64,000 nucleotides of DNA from Verrucomicrobiaceae bacterium. GTDB taxonomy: Bacteria > Verrucomicrobiota > Verrucomicrobiia > Verrucomicrobiales > Verrucomicrobiaceae. The DNA lies in NCBI GenBank assembly GCA_024232965.1, contig JACKQF010000005.1, forward strand, positions 452,266-516,265, written 5' to 3'. Below are positions 9,363 through 17,757 of this stretch, one piece after another (position 1 is the first letter of the stretch; each line of letters begins with the position of its first letter). The notes under the pieces were generated by a model. The model saw only the letters and a program-made list of their open reading frames with translations. It ran no database searches and was not told the DNA's origin. A program made the translations under genes and the position numbers.

Positions 9363-10757
9363 CTAGGGAACAGTTTCGGTGCCATGCGACAGCTTGTTAC
9401 CGCTGAATTCAATGTCGCTGCCACCTTCGTTACGAATCGACGGCGCAGGCTGGCGGTCGGGACGGCGATCCCGAATCAGGCAGCCAGTGATCAAACTGTC
9501 ACGCACATTCTTGAGTAGCAGACCTGGGCCATCGCAATCGACGATCGTGCAGCCCGAGACATTGATATCGGTGCAGTCAAGGATTTGCACTGCCGCTGGC
9601 TGACGCAACACGCCATCGATCTGGTTGGCGCTGAAGACCACATCCTGCGAACCACGAATGACGATGCCGCTATTGGCCTTCGCCGCATCGCTTCGTGCGT
9701 AGCGGGGGTTGCGATCAAAGACATTGCCAGTCGCCGTCACAGCTGTGCAATCCTCGATGATCAGATCGTGCTCAAACCCCAGTGCAATGGAGTTGCCCGT
9801 GAGGGTGACATTCCGGGCGCTCTGCAAATGAATGTTGATCATCACGTCGCTGATCACGTTGTTCGCAATCGTCAGATGCCCCCACTTCACAGGCTCACCG
9901 TTGGGCGAACTGAAGCGCTCCTCACCTTTGCCGATGAAAAGGATGTTCGCCGAACCGGGCGACTTGCTGTTGTGCTGGAGCGTGCAGCCGATGATCGTCA
10001 CCTCCGCCGTGGAACCCGCCAACCCGCCGGTCGAATCGATCAGCACATTCGCCGAAGGCGGAGCATCCGGTGCCATGTTGCCTTCGATATCGCAGCCATT
10101 GATCTGCAGATTCCGCACGCCACCACCACGCGAGACGACACCGCCACCCGCATTGTAGCTGATGTGGCAACCCGTGATGTTCGACTGATGCAAATCCACA
10201 TTGTCATAAAAGACACCAGCTCCCGTGTTGTCGTAGAGATGGCAATCGCTAATGATCACGTTGCGATTGCGTGTGGTCAGATGAATACCGTGCCGCGCAA
10301 GCCGCACCAGAGTGCGAGTGATTGTCAGCTTCATCGTGCCTGTGGCCTCGATGCCATCTGCCTCGGGATGCCCGCCCACGATCTCGATGCCGTCCACCAT
10401 CGGCATGCGCTGTTTTTCCCAGATCTCCGGCTTCACGCTGTTCGGATCAGCCGTGCCGCCGTGCGTGCCGATGAAATGCAGCGCCGGCCCTCCGCCCTCC
10501 ATCACCAACCGCGCCACACCATCGCCGCAAATGGAGGTGAACCCGGTCTTAGCGAGATCGATCACGACCGGCTTGGTGAGCCTATACACGCCGCGAGGCA
10601 GACGCACCACCCCCGCGCCGCTATCCACGAGCTTTTGGATCGCCTCTGTGTCATCAGCTTTGCCGTCGCCAACGACGCCGGCAGGCATGGCGATGGTCTG
10701 GGCACGAACCAAGCAGCAAGCAGTAGAACAAAGAAAAGCGATGGCGAGAAAACGCAT
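9363..10757 (-). CDS. Secreted right-handed parallel beta-helix protein
   Basis: 464 residues from the ATG at 10757, where a signal peptide begins (MRFLAIAFLCSTACCLVRA). It opens with GVVGDGKADDTEAIQKLVDS, the pectate-lyase-superfamily type start, followed by many short repeats of the form NVIISDCHLYDN, LTITRTLV and LTIANNVISDV typical of parallel beta-helix folds. Such proteins are polysaccharide lyases, glycoside hydrolases or binding proteins. No active-site set is obvious, so the function is open. First gene of a likely two-gene operon with the phosphodiesterase. Confidence 0.8.
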   Translation of the reverse strand: MRFLAIAFLCSTACCLVRAQTIAMPAGVVGDGKADDTEAIQKLVDSGAGVVRLPRGVYRLTKPVVIDLAKTGFTSICGDGVARLVMEGGGPALHFIGTHGGTADPNSVKPEIWEKQRMPMVDGIEIVGGHPEADGIEATGTMKLTITRTLVRLARHGIHLTTRNRNVIISDCHLYDNTGAGVFYDNVDLHQSNITGCHISYNAGGGVVSRGGGVRNLQINGCDIEGNMAPDAPPSANVLIDSTGGLAGSTAEVTIIGCTLQHNSKSPGSANILFIGKGEERFSSPNGEPVKWGHLTIANNVISDVMINIHLQSARNVTLTGNSIALGFEHDLIIEDCTAVTATGNVFDRNPRYARSDAAKANSGIVIRGSQDVVFSANQIDGVLRQPAAVQILDCTDINVSGCTIVDCDGPGLLLKNVRDSLITGCLIRDRRPDRQPAPSIRNEGGSDIEFSGNKLSHGTETVP

Positions 10758-10879
10758 TCCATACCTACGCCGCACCGCGCCATCCCTTCGCGGAAAAAGC
10801 CACCCAGATCCGGCTTACCCTCTTTCTATCACTCGGGCTTCGATAGCTTCTTCGATCACAATGTGACCTATCATCAAGG

Positions 10880-12331
10880 CTAATGTGACTGGTCCTGATG
10901 AAGTTGTTTCGACAACGTCGCGATCAACGACTCGAATTCGGCCCTGGCGGCGAGGTTGTCCGCCTCGTGAGGTTCACGCTCGTGATCGTAAAGCTCGCGC
11001 GCCACGACCTTGCCGCTCTTTTGATCGATCCACTCGGTGTAGCGATGCTGATCGGTGCGCAGGCTGCGGCCCATCGCCCCACTGCGAGGGAACTGGCTGC
11101 GGGCATCGGCGAACAAGGCTTGCGATGGATCATCCATGAGCGCGGCAAAGCTGCGGCCTTCGAGGTGCGCGGGCTTTGGCAGACCGGCGAGGTCACACAG
11201 CGTCGGATACAGACCGACCAGCTCCACCAGCGAGCGGCTGTGGGCATCGCGAGTCTTGGCCGCCGGTGCTCGGACGATGAGCGTGATGCGCGTGGCGACC
11301 TCGAAGTTGGTGGCCTTTCCCCAGATGCCCAGATCGCCGAGGTGAAAGCCGTGATCGCTGACCATCACGACGATCGTGTTATCGCTCAGGCCCAGGCGGT
11401 CCAGTTCATCGAGCACACGCCCAACCTGCGCATCCACATAGCTCACGCAGGCAAGATAACCATGCAGCAGATGACGCGTCTGCGACTCCGGCAGCGGCCC
11501 CTTGGCGGGCATGCCGCGATATTGGCCGCGCAATTCCCCGGAACCGGAGGAGGCGATCTCCGGCACCGATGGCGACTTCGTGCCCACGGGTGCGAGCGGC
11601 AGCTTCGCCGGATCATAGAGGTCAAAGTAGCGCTTCGGTGCGACGAAGGGCAGATGCGGACGAAGAAAGCCGAGGCCTAGAAAAAACGGTCGATCCTTCA
11701 CCCGACGAAGCGCTGCGATAGCCTCGTCCGCGAGTTGACCATCGCCCAGATCGCTGTCTGCCACATCCAAGGACTCCACAGGCAGACCACGACGAATCTT
11801 CAGCGGCACGTTTCGAAACGGATCAGGTTTCCCAGCGGCAGCAGCGTCGCGCTGCATCTTTTCGACCAGTGCCTGACCAGCCTCCGTGCGATATTCGAAA
11901 GGGTAATGCGCCGGAAGGAAATGCGGCTCCGACCAGCACGAAGGTTCCTCCCAACCATTGTGAGCGATTTTGCCGAGTCCGATGCTGTGATAGCCGTGGC
12001 TTTTGAAATGCGCGGGCAGGAAAGGCAGGTCGGCGAGTTGCTTGCGCACATCGCGATTCGTCCAAATATCACGCGTGTCCGGCCGACAACCGCTCAACAT
12101 GCTAAAGCGCGACGACATGCAAATCGCCTCCTGGCAGTAGGCCCGCTCAAAAACCACCCCACCCGCCGCGAGCCGATCCAATTGCGGCGTGATGATGTGC
12201 TCGACACCATAGCATCCCAGCTCGGGCCGGAGATCGTCCGCGACGATGAACAGCACATTCGGGCGCTTCTCCGCAGCATCAAACGAACCGTAAGCGAAAC
12301 AAAGCAGGAGAAAGAGCAAACGTGAGAACAT
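10880..12331 (-). CDS. Secreted sulfatase (family S1), iduronate-2-sulfatase-like
   Basis: About 483 residues from the ATG at 12331 (signal peptide MFSRLLFLLLCFAYGSFDA); an upstream in-frame extension to 12394 lacks a signal-like start. RPNVLFIVADDLRPELGCYG is a typical S1 N-terminus, AICMSSRFSMLSG holds the CxSxR formylglycine site, and VMVSDHGFHLGDLGIWGK gives the second metal-binding site. The DDLRPELGCYG and CQEAICMSSR forms resemble iduronate-2-sulfatase-type enzymes of subfamily S1_7 (from memory). It starts 17 bp downstream of the DUF1080-like gene, so the two are likely co-transcribed. Confidence 0.88.
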   Translation of the reverse strand: MFSRLLFLLLCFAYGSFDAAEKRPNVLFIVADDLRPELGCYGVEHIITPQLDRLAAGGVVFERAYCQEAICMSSRFSMLSGCRPDTRDIWTNRDVRKQLADLPFLPAHFKSHGYHSIGLGKIAHNGWEEPSCWSEPHFLPAHYPFEYRTEAGQALVEKMQRDAAAAGKPDPFRNVPLKIRRGLPVESLDVADSDLGDGQLADEAIAALRRVKDRPFFLGLGFLRPHLPFVAPKRYFDLYDPAKLPLAPVGTKSPSVPEIASSGSGELRGQYRGMPAKGPLPESQTRHLLHGYLACVSYVDAQVGRVLDELDRLGLSDNTIVVMVSDHGFHLGDLGIWGKATNFEVATRITLIVRAPAAKTRDAHSRSLVELVGLYPTLCDLAGLPKPAHLEGRSFAALMDDPSQALFADARSQFPRSGAMGRSLRTDQHRYTEWIDQKSGKVVARELYDHEREPHEADNLAARAEFESLIATLSKQLHQDQSH

Positions 12332-12348
12332 GGTGTTTTTGGATCCGT

Positions 12349-13107
12349 TTACGGCTTCGCGGCTGCAGTGAGTGTGGCCTTGTTCTCCGCCCACTTTGGA
12401 TTCGGCAGCGCTTCCCAGATGCGCAGATGGCGGAAGCTCGCCTCCGTGCCAGCGCCGAGCATGATGCTGCGCTTGTCGCTGCCGATGAGCGGATTGCTCA
12501 AGGTCGTGCTCTTGCCATCCAGCGTGGCCACCACTTCATCACCATGGATCTCCATCACGACGGTGTGCCATTCGTTGAGCTTGATCGGCGTCAGCACGCG
12601 ACTCACCGACCCCTTGTCGCGCTGCTTCGTCGTGGGATTGATTTTGGCCGCATCATACGGCGTCAAAAACATGCCACCCGTCCCGACGCTCAGCGACACC
12701 ACATAGTCCTTGGCATCCGTCGCCTTCAAAAAGAGCGACCGATACTTGCGCCCTTCGTCCGGCACATCATTCAGCCGCACCTCGCACTGGATGATGGCAT
12801 CCTTGTATTGAATGCCAAACGACGCCGTTCCAGGATGATTCGCCCCTCGTGTCTCCACGCCACGAAACTCTCCGTTTGCGACCTCCCACCGCCCCGACTT
12901 CCCACCCGTGGCAGCACTGTTGTATCGCCACCCATTAAAGCCACTGGCAAACCCCACCGGCTTCCCCGTGAACGGCGCAGGAGCCGCCAAGAAGTCCTCG
13001 CTCATCAGCAACTTCCCCCGCGTGGTCATCAGAGTCTGAGGCACCTCATCCGCAGCCAATACGGCAGAACTGGCGAGCAAGAGAAAGGAGAGTGCGATGG
13101 ACTTCAT
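12349..13107 (-). CDS. Secreted DUF1080-like (3-keto-disaccharide hydrolase / LamG-fold) protein
   Basis: About 252 residues from the ATG at 13107, where a signal peptide starts (MKSIALSFLLLASSAVLA). The body is a single beta-sandwich domain (GWRYNSAATGGKSGRWEVANGEFRG, IQCEVRLNDVPDEGRKYRSLFL, LNEWHTVVMEIHGDEVVATLDG), the concanavalin-like fold of DUF1080 proteins. Members of this broad family hydrolyse 3-keto-glucosides or bind glycans. No catalytic residues are evident by eye. It precedes the S1_7-like sulfatase by 17 bp, which suggests joint use on the same sulfated substrate (inference). Confidence 0.75.
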   Translation of the reverse strand: MKSIALSFLLLASSAVLAADEVPQTLMTTRGKLLMSEDFLAAPAPFTGKPVGFASGFNGWRYNSAATGGKSGRWEVANGEFRGVETRGANHPGTASFGIQYKDAIIQCEVRLNDVPDEGRKYRSLFLKATDAKDYVVSLSVGTGGMFLTPYDAAKINPTTKQRDKGSVSRVLTPIKLNEWHTVVMEIHGDEVVATLDGKSTTLSNPLIGSDKRSIMLGAGTEASFRHLRIWEALPNPKWAENKATLTAAAKP

Positions 13108-13236
13108 GAGAGAGAGAACATACGTCGGAAGGCGAATGGCTATTGTGAGGACTTTGAGCAAACAAGGTTCCTTCGACACACCCACCGCGAAGCCGCCTTC
13201 TCAATGGCTTGATTTCGGGGAGAAACACTGAACCGC

Positions 13237-15990
13237 TTATGGCCCGAGGCGGCCCTGGATCTCTCGAGTGTCGAGGACTTCGCCGCGTAGATTCTTGAAC
13301 TGGATCTTCATCGTTGGTGCATCTTTGGTCAGCGTGAGGAGGACGTAGTTGTCTTCACGGGTGACGAAGGCGGACTTGGGATCTTTGTAGAGGTCGCCAT
13401 CGCCTTTGAGGCAGGTGTTAAAATACGGGAATCCATCGACCTCGGCGCGTTCGCCAAAGTAGCCGAAGCCGGTGATGACGGCACTGGACTGCCGGAACAG
13501 CGGCAGCCAGGCCCCTTTGTCGTAGCCACGCATCATGGCGTTCTGCTCGTTGTTGAGTGTGATGACAAAAGACGCGTCGGTTTTTGCAACCTCCCTCGCA
13601 TACCACTGGTGCTGTGGGGAATCGCCTGTGACGGGATGATTGGTCTGCCAGGTGGTGCCCTGGTCTTTGACGTGGCTGGCATCGAGCGCCAGGAAACGCA
13701 GACCAAAGGCGGGGATGTCAAAACGCCACTTCCAGCCCTCATCCGGTAGCGGAAAAAACTCGCGGTAGGCGGTGGCCTCGACGTCATAGACGGGATGCAG
13801 TGGTGGCTTCGGACCTCGGGGAGTGAGTTCACGATCATGATTGCCGAGGATCGGCATGAAGGGTGTGCTGCGAAAGAGTTCCGGCGCGGAGTCAATCAGC
13901 GCGCTGAAGGCCTTGGTGCCTTCGATGCCTTTTTCGTGAAGGCTGGCGACATTGTCCCCGCATGTCAGGACGAGGTGCGGATCCTCCTTCAGCAGCAGGG
14001 TGAGATCGCGATCACGAGCATAACCCCGGTCAGCAAAGATGACGGCGCGCAGTTCGCCGTCGGAATAGCTCTTGAAGGAATGCACGGACGAAACCTCCTC
14101 GCCACTGCGCACTCGGTAATGATGCACCGCAGCGATTGGATCAAGCGCGATCTCCACATGATGAAGGGTGACCGGCGCGTCGGCGACAGTCTCTTTGCCC
14201 AATGCTGAAGTCGTGCCGTATTCAACCTTGGAGGGACCAGGTAGAGCGGTCTCCCAGTTGATGGTGATGCGCCTGACGTCATTGCTCGAGTGAGTGAGCC
14301 AGATGCGCTCAATGGGTGCGCTGCCCGGCATCATCTTCCCGATCACGCCCATGAGCACCTTGGCGCTGGGCTCGTCGAGTTCGGGTTCCGCAGGCGAGGC
14401 TACAGGGCGGTCCTTTTGCATGAGGTGTGGGGTCACCGCATAGATTGGCAGCAGTGCGAGTTTGTGATCGGCAGTGCAAGCTCCGACAAGGTATTTCGCG
14501 CCTTCGGATTCGAGGGTGATCAGCGGTTCCAGGTCGCTGCTGGTTTGGGGTTCGATTCGCCAAGCGCAGAGCGGCCTTTGCCAACCAGCGGGCGTCTCGG
14601 GCGTGTTGAGAATTTGCCATGAGGGATTGCCGGGGAGGTGCGCGATGAGCTTTGAGCCTACGAAGCGCTTTCCTGGCACAGGTAGCGTGGTTTTCTCCGT
14701 GCGCTTCAATGCTGAGGTGAAGGAGGCAAAGGTCTTGCGAGGCAAGGTGCCGTTGCCCATGATCCAGAGCACGCGTCCACCACGCGTCACGTAGTCGGAC
14801 AGAGCCGAGTCGAGCACGTCTGTCTTCATCCAGTGGTAGTTGTTGAACGAGGTGGCAACGATGACCATAAGCGCCACCTGTTTGGGCGAGGGCATACCTT
14901 CCTCCAGCAACCGCCGCACATCGAAGGTGGCATGCGGACGATTGAGCTTTTGCAGAGTGCGCACCGTGGCTGCGCTTTGCACGCGACTGGAGAAGCCGAG
15001 CATGGCGTCGTTCATATCCCAGGTGGGCTCCAGCACGACGCCGATGACGTCTTTATCCGCAGGTTGAAGGTCGCGCAGGATGGGAGCAAAGAGCGCGTCC
15101 TCATCGAGACGCCGCTCGCGCATGAGCGTCTCAATGGCGGCCTTCGCTGCAGTATCGGTGGCGGGGGTTCGTTCGATGACTGTGTCTGTCTTTGCCAACC
15201 GCATCGCCACCTCCACATCACGCAGGGTGCGGACCACAGCCCAGGCACCGAGTTCGCCAATCGTCTGCCAGAGCAACTCCCGCCCATTTAAGTCCTGCGC
15301 ATCGATCCACGCTGCGGCCCCCTGCAGCACCTTCACGCCGCGTGGACTGCAGAAGCGTGCGCCTTCGTGACCGTAGAGCATGATTTCGTGAACCTGCTGC
15401 AGGCCATCGCGACCGTCATCGTGCAGCATGAGGCGGTCGATGGCCGACGCAAAGGCCTCCGCGCCGCCTGCGGTGTCGTGCGCGGAACCCGCGAGATCGA
15501 GCAACGGTGCCACGCGTGACATATCGGCGTCGTGAGGCAGCTTCACCTTCCACGGTCCCCATCCGTAAGTGGCGGAGTGGACAATGGGATCGTGATTGCA
15601 GGCGGCCATGTCTGCGATGACGTGCGAGTGCGAGGCAATCCAGTGCGCGATGTGTGCAGCGTCGTCTTCGCGAAAGGCAGCCACCAGCATCGCAAAACTG
15701 GCCACTCGACCATAGTCGTGATGCAAATCGTAGCGCACTTTCAGCCCCGCCTTTTGCAGCGCTGCGACGGCTGCCTCGCCAACTTCCCCGGGCAAAAACG
15801 GCTGGAAACTGTCAGGGTAATGGCTGTCCTCATGAATCGCTTCCTTCACGATCTCCGGCGTAAACTTCGCCAGCACCTCCTCCGGCAAGCGTTCCAACAC
15901 GGCACGCATCACATCGTCATGCCCGGCTCCCCATGCGGCAGCAAGACGTGGCAAAAGGAGGATGAAGAGCAGTGCGAAGCGGCTGAGCAT
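13237..15990 (-). CDS. Secreted fusion: phospholipase C/S1-like zinc domain plus degenerate calcineurin-like phosphoesterase
   Basis: 917 residues from the ATG at 15990 (signal peptide MLSRFALLFILLLPRLAAA, then Trp20). Cleavage there would place Trp at mature position 1, as in zinc-dependent phospholipase C and S1/P1 nucleases, whose Trp1 binds zinc. His/Asp groups follow: HEDSHYPD, DLHHDYG, and HWIASHSHVIADMAACNHDP. The C-terminal half has a purple-acid-phosphatase-like fibronectin domain (ITINWETALPGPSKVEYGTT) and a metallophosphoesterase domain from about residue 640. That domain keeps GDN and GNHD but reads FADRG where DxH is expected, TLNNEQ where a catalytic His is usual, and TGFGYFGER in place of the GHxH motif. 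It is therefore probably catalytically inactive. Divergent from the sulfur operon at 16136. Confidence 0.75.
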   Translation of the reverse strand: MLSRFALLFILLLPRLAAAWGAGHDDVMRAVLERLPEEVLAKFTPEIVKEAIHEDSHYPDSFQPFLPGEVGEAAVAALQKAGLKVRYDLHHDYGRVASFAMLVAAFREDDAAHIAHWIASHSHVIADMAACNHDPIVHSATYGWGPWKVKLPHDADMSRVAPLLDLAGSAHDTAGGAEAFASAIDRLMLHDDGRDGLQQVHEIMLYGHEGARFCSPRGVKVLQGAAAWIDAQDLNGRELLWQTIGELGAWAVVRTLRDVEVAMRLAKTDTVIERTPATDTAAKAAIETLMRERRLDEDALFAPILRDLQPADKDVIGVVLEPTWDMNDAMLGFSSRVQSAATVRTLQKLNRPHATFDVRRLLEEGMPSPKQVALMVIVATSFNNYHWMKTDVLDSALSDYVTRGGRVLWIMGNGTLPRKTFASFTSALKRTEKTTLPVPGKRFVGSKLIAHLPGNPSWQILNTPETPAGWQRPLCAWRIEPQTSSDLEPLITLESEGAKYLVGACTADHKLALLPIYAVTPHLMQKDRPVASPAEPELDEPSAKVLMGVIGKMMPGSAPIERIWLTHSSNDVRRITINWETALPGPSKVEYGTTSALGKETVADAPVTLHHVEIALDPIAAVHHYRVRSGEEVSSVHSFKSYSDGELRAVIFADRGYARDRDLTLLLKEDPHLVLTCGDNVASLHEKGIEGTKAFSALIDSAPELFRSTPFMPILGNHDRELTPRGPKPPLHPVYDVEATAYREFFPLPDEGWKWRFDIPAFGLRFLALDASHVKDQGTTWQTNHPVTGDSPQHQWYAREVAKTDASFVITLNNEQNAMMRGYDKGAWLPLFRQSSAVITGFGYFGERAEVDGFPYFNTCLKGDGDLYKDPKSAFVTREDNYVLLTLTKDAPTMKIQFKNLRGEVLDTREIQGRLGP

Positions 15991-16135
15991 GAGAAAAGGG
16001 AATGACGCGCAGTGTAGGATCACTGCAGACACATCCGCAAGCACTGAGGACAACTCATGGAAAGAACCCAACAGGTTGGCCGTTCTTATATCTCGCATAA
16101 CCATACACTCATATAGTATTGAAACCACTCCACCA

Positions 16136-16627
16136 ATGAAACACTTCTATTTTCCCCTGATCCTTTTTGCATTCAGCGCCTGCACCGCATCTGGTGCGGA
16201 GCCTGAAGTCATCCCCATCCAGGTGCGCGAAAATCTGCGCATCGTCTATCAGGTCACGGATGATGCAGCGCATGATGGAGTGAACAAAGGGCTCTTTTAC
16301 GCGCGGAAACTCATCAATACCTATCAGACGCATGGCATCAATGCGAAGGAGGTGCATCTCCATCTAGTCTATCACGGCACAGGAATCGCCGCCGTGGTCA
16401 ATGACGAGGCGCGCAAGCGGCTAGGCACCGAGGACACAAATCCTAATGCCGCTATCCTGGCGGAACTGATCGAGCGCGGCGTGCAGGTGGAGCTTTGCGA
16501 GAACACGATGCAATCCAAAGGCGTAAAGCCTTCAGAGCTGATGCCAGGAGTGAAGTTGGTCGTCGGGGCCTACCCGCGATTGATCGACCTCCAACTGCAA
16601 GGCTACGCCTACATCAAATTTGAGTAA
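16136..16627 (+). CDS. Exported DsrE/DsrF-like protein (possible lipoprotein)
   Basis: 163 residues from the ATG at 16136; the longer reading upstream has no signal. The N-terminus MKHFYFPLILFAFSACTASGA is a signal peptide with a Cys that may be lipidated, although the lipobox is imperfect (FSAC). The rest is a DsrE-like fold: LRIVYQVTDDAAHDGVNKGL, LHLVYHGTGIAAVV, and VELCENTMQSKGV with the conserved Cys. DsrE-family proteins carry sulfane sulfur on such a Cys. It is the first gene of an operon with two YeeE/YedE genes 18 bp and 5 bp apart, so it may hand sulfur species to the transporter (inference). Confidence 0.82.
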   Translation: MKHFYFPLILFAFSACTASGAEPEVIPIQVRENLRIVYQVTDDAAHDGVNKGLFYARKLINTYQTHGINAKEVHLHLVYHGTGIAAVVNDEARKRLGTEDTNPNAAILAELIERGVQVELCENTMQSKGVKPSELMPGVKLVVGAYPRLIDLQLQGYAYIKFE

Positions 16628-16645
16628 CCCAAACCCACACACCTC

Positions 16646-17167
16646 ATGAATAAATATCGTTGGAATCCATATCTCGTCGGCGCCCTCATCGGGGTGCTGA
16701 GCATAGTGACCTTTGCTCTGGCAGACAAACCCATCGGCATGTCCACCGGCGTCGCCCAGGCGTCCGGTGCCTGCGCGATGCCGATACTCGGCACCGATGC
16801 AGTGGCTGCGAACGCCTACTGGAGCAAGAAGGCCGTGCCCAAGTGGGACTATGGCTCGCTCTTTGTGGCAGGAACCTTTCTCGGGGCGTTGATCAGCGCT
16901 CTCGTCAGCAAGAGCTTCCGCTTTGAACTCGTGCCGGAAGTCTGGCGCAGACAAGTGGGTCCGTCGGTGGCAAAGCGAATGATCGCAGCATTCATCGGCG
17001 GCGCGGTGCTGCTGTATGGCGCGCGACTGGCGGATGGATGCACCAGCGGGCATGGCATCAGCGGCACGATGCAATTGGCCGTCAGCGGCTGGACCTTTTT
17101 CCTTGTGATGTTCGCCACCGGAGTCCTGACGACCCGGTTGCTCTATCGTTCCACCTCCAATAACTGA
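16646..17167 (+). CDS. YeeE/YedE family sulfur transporter half-protein
   Basis: A 173-residue membrane protein with about four to five hydrophobic segments. The signature DGCTSGHGISG (around residues 126-136) carries the conserved Cys of the YeeE/YedE family, whose members conduct thiosulfate or other sulfur species across the membrane. SGACAMPILG near residue 41 adds a second Cys. It is half the size of single-chain YeeE proteins; the following gene supplies the other half, so the two likely work as a pair. Confidence 0.85.
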   Translation: MNKYRWNPYLVGALIGVLSIVTFALADKPIGMSTGVAQASGACAMPILGTDAVAANAYWSKKAVPKWDYGSLFVAGTFLGALISALVSKSFRFELVPEVWRRQVGPSVAKRMIAAFIGGAVLLYGARLADGCTSGHGISGTMQLAVSGWTFFLVMFATGVLTTRLLYRSTSNN

Positions 17168-17172
17168 TTTTT

Positions 17173-17745
17173 ATGACTCCAATTCTTGCTTTTATTTCCG
17201 GCGATACCCTGCTGTGGGCGGGGCTGTTCTTTGGCATCGTGTTTGGCGTGCTGCTACATCGCGGTGGCGTCACCGATTTTAATGTGATCGTGCGACAGTT
17301 TCAGTTCCGTGATTTCACAGTGCTGAAGGTGATGTTTACCGCCATCGTCGTGGGCGGCGTCGGTGTCTTCATCCTGCAAGGCCAAGAACTGGCCAATCTG
17401 CACATCAAGCCCGCTAACATGCTGGCCGTAATTGTCGGCGCAGGCTTGTTTGGCATTGGCATGGCCGTGTATGGTTACTGCCCCGGCACCGGAGTGGCTG
17501 CCATTGCGACCGGCAGGATGGATGCGCTGGTAGGACTGGCAGGGATGATCGCGGGCGGTGTGGCCTATGCGCTGAGTTACGACTGGATCGCCGCCAACGT
17601 GCTGCCCGTCGCCGATCTGGGCAAAAAGCGCCTGCCTGAGCTGGCATCGCTCCCAGAGTGGGTCTGGTATGTGGCCCTGGTGCTGCTGGCAGCAGTCGTC
17701 TTCCGCGTGGTCTCAAAGGTGGAGGCAAAGGCTTCCACGCACTGA
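17173..17745 (+). CDS. YeeE/YedE family sulfur transporter half-protein
   Basis: A 190-residue membrane protein with multiple hydrophobic helices. Signature GYCPGTGVAAIATGRMDALVGL holds the conserved Cys; HRGGVTDFNVIVRQFQFRDF near the N-terminus is typical of the family. It starts 5 bp after the first half-gene. Its C-terminal end converges on the minus-strand gene at 17758 with 12 bp between stop codons. Role: inner-membrane sulfur-compound uptake together with its partner (family inference). Confidence 0.85.
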   Translation: MTPILAFISGDTLLWAGLFFGIVFGVLLHRGGVTDFNVIVRQFQFRDFTVLKVMFTAIVVGGVGVFILQGQELANLHIKPANMLAVIVGAGLFGIGMAVYGYCPGTGVAAIATGRMDALVGLAGMIAGGVAYALSYDWIAANVLPVADLGKKRLPELASLPEWVWYVALVLLAAVVFRVVSKVEAKASTH

Positions 17746-17757
17746 GACTGGGTGGCG

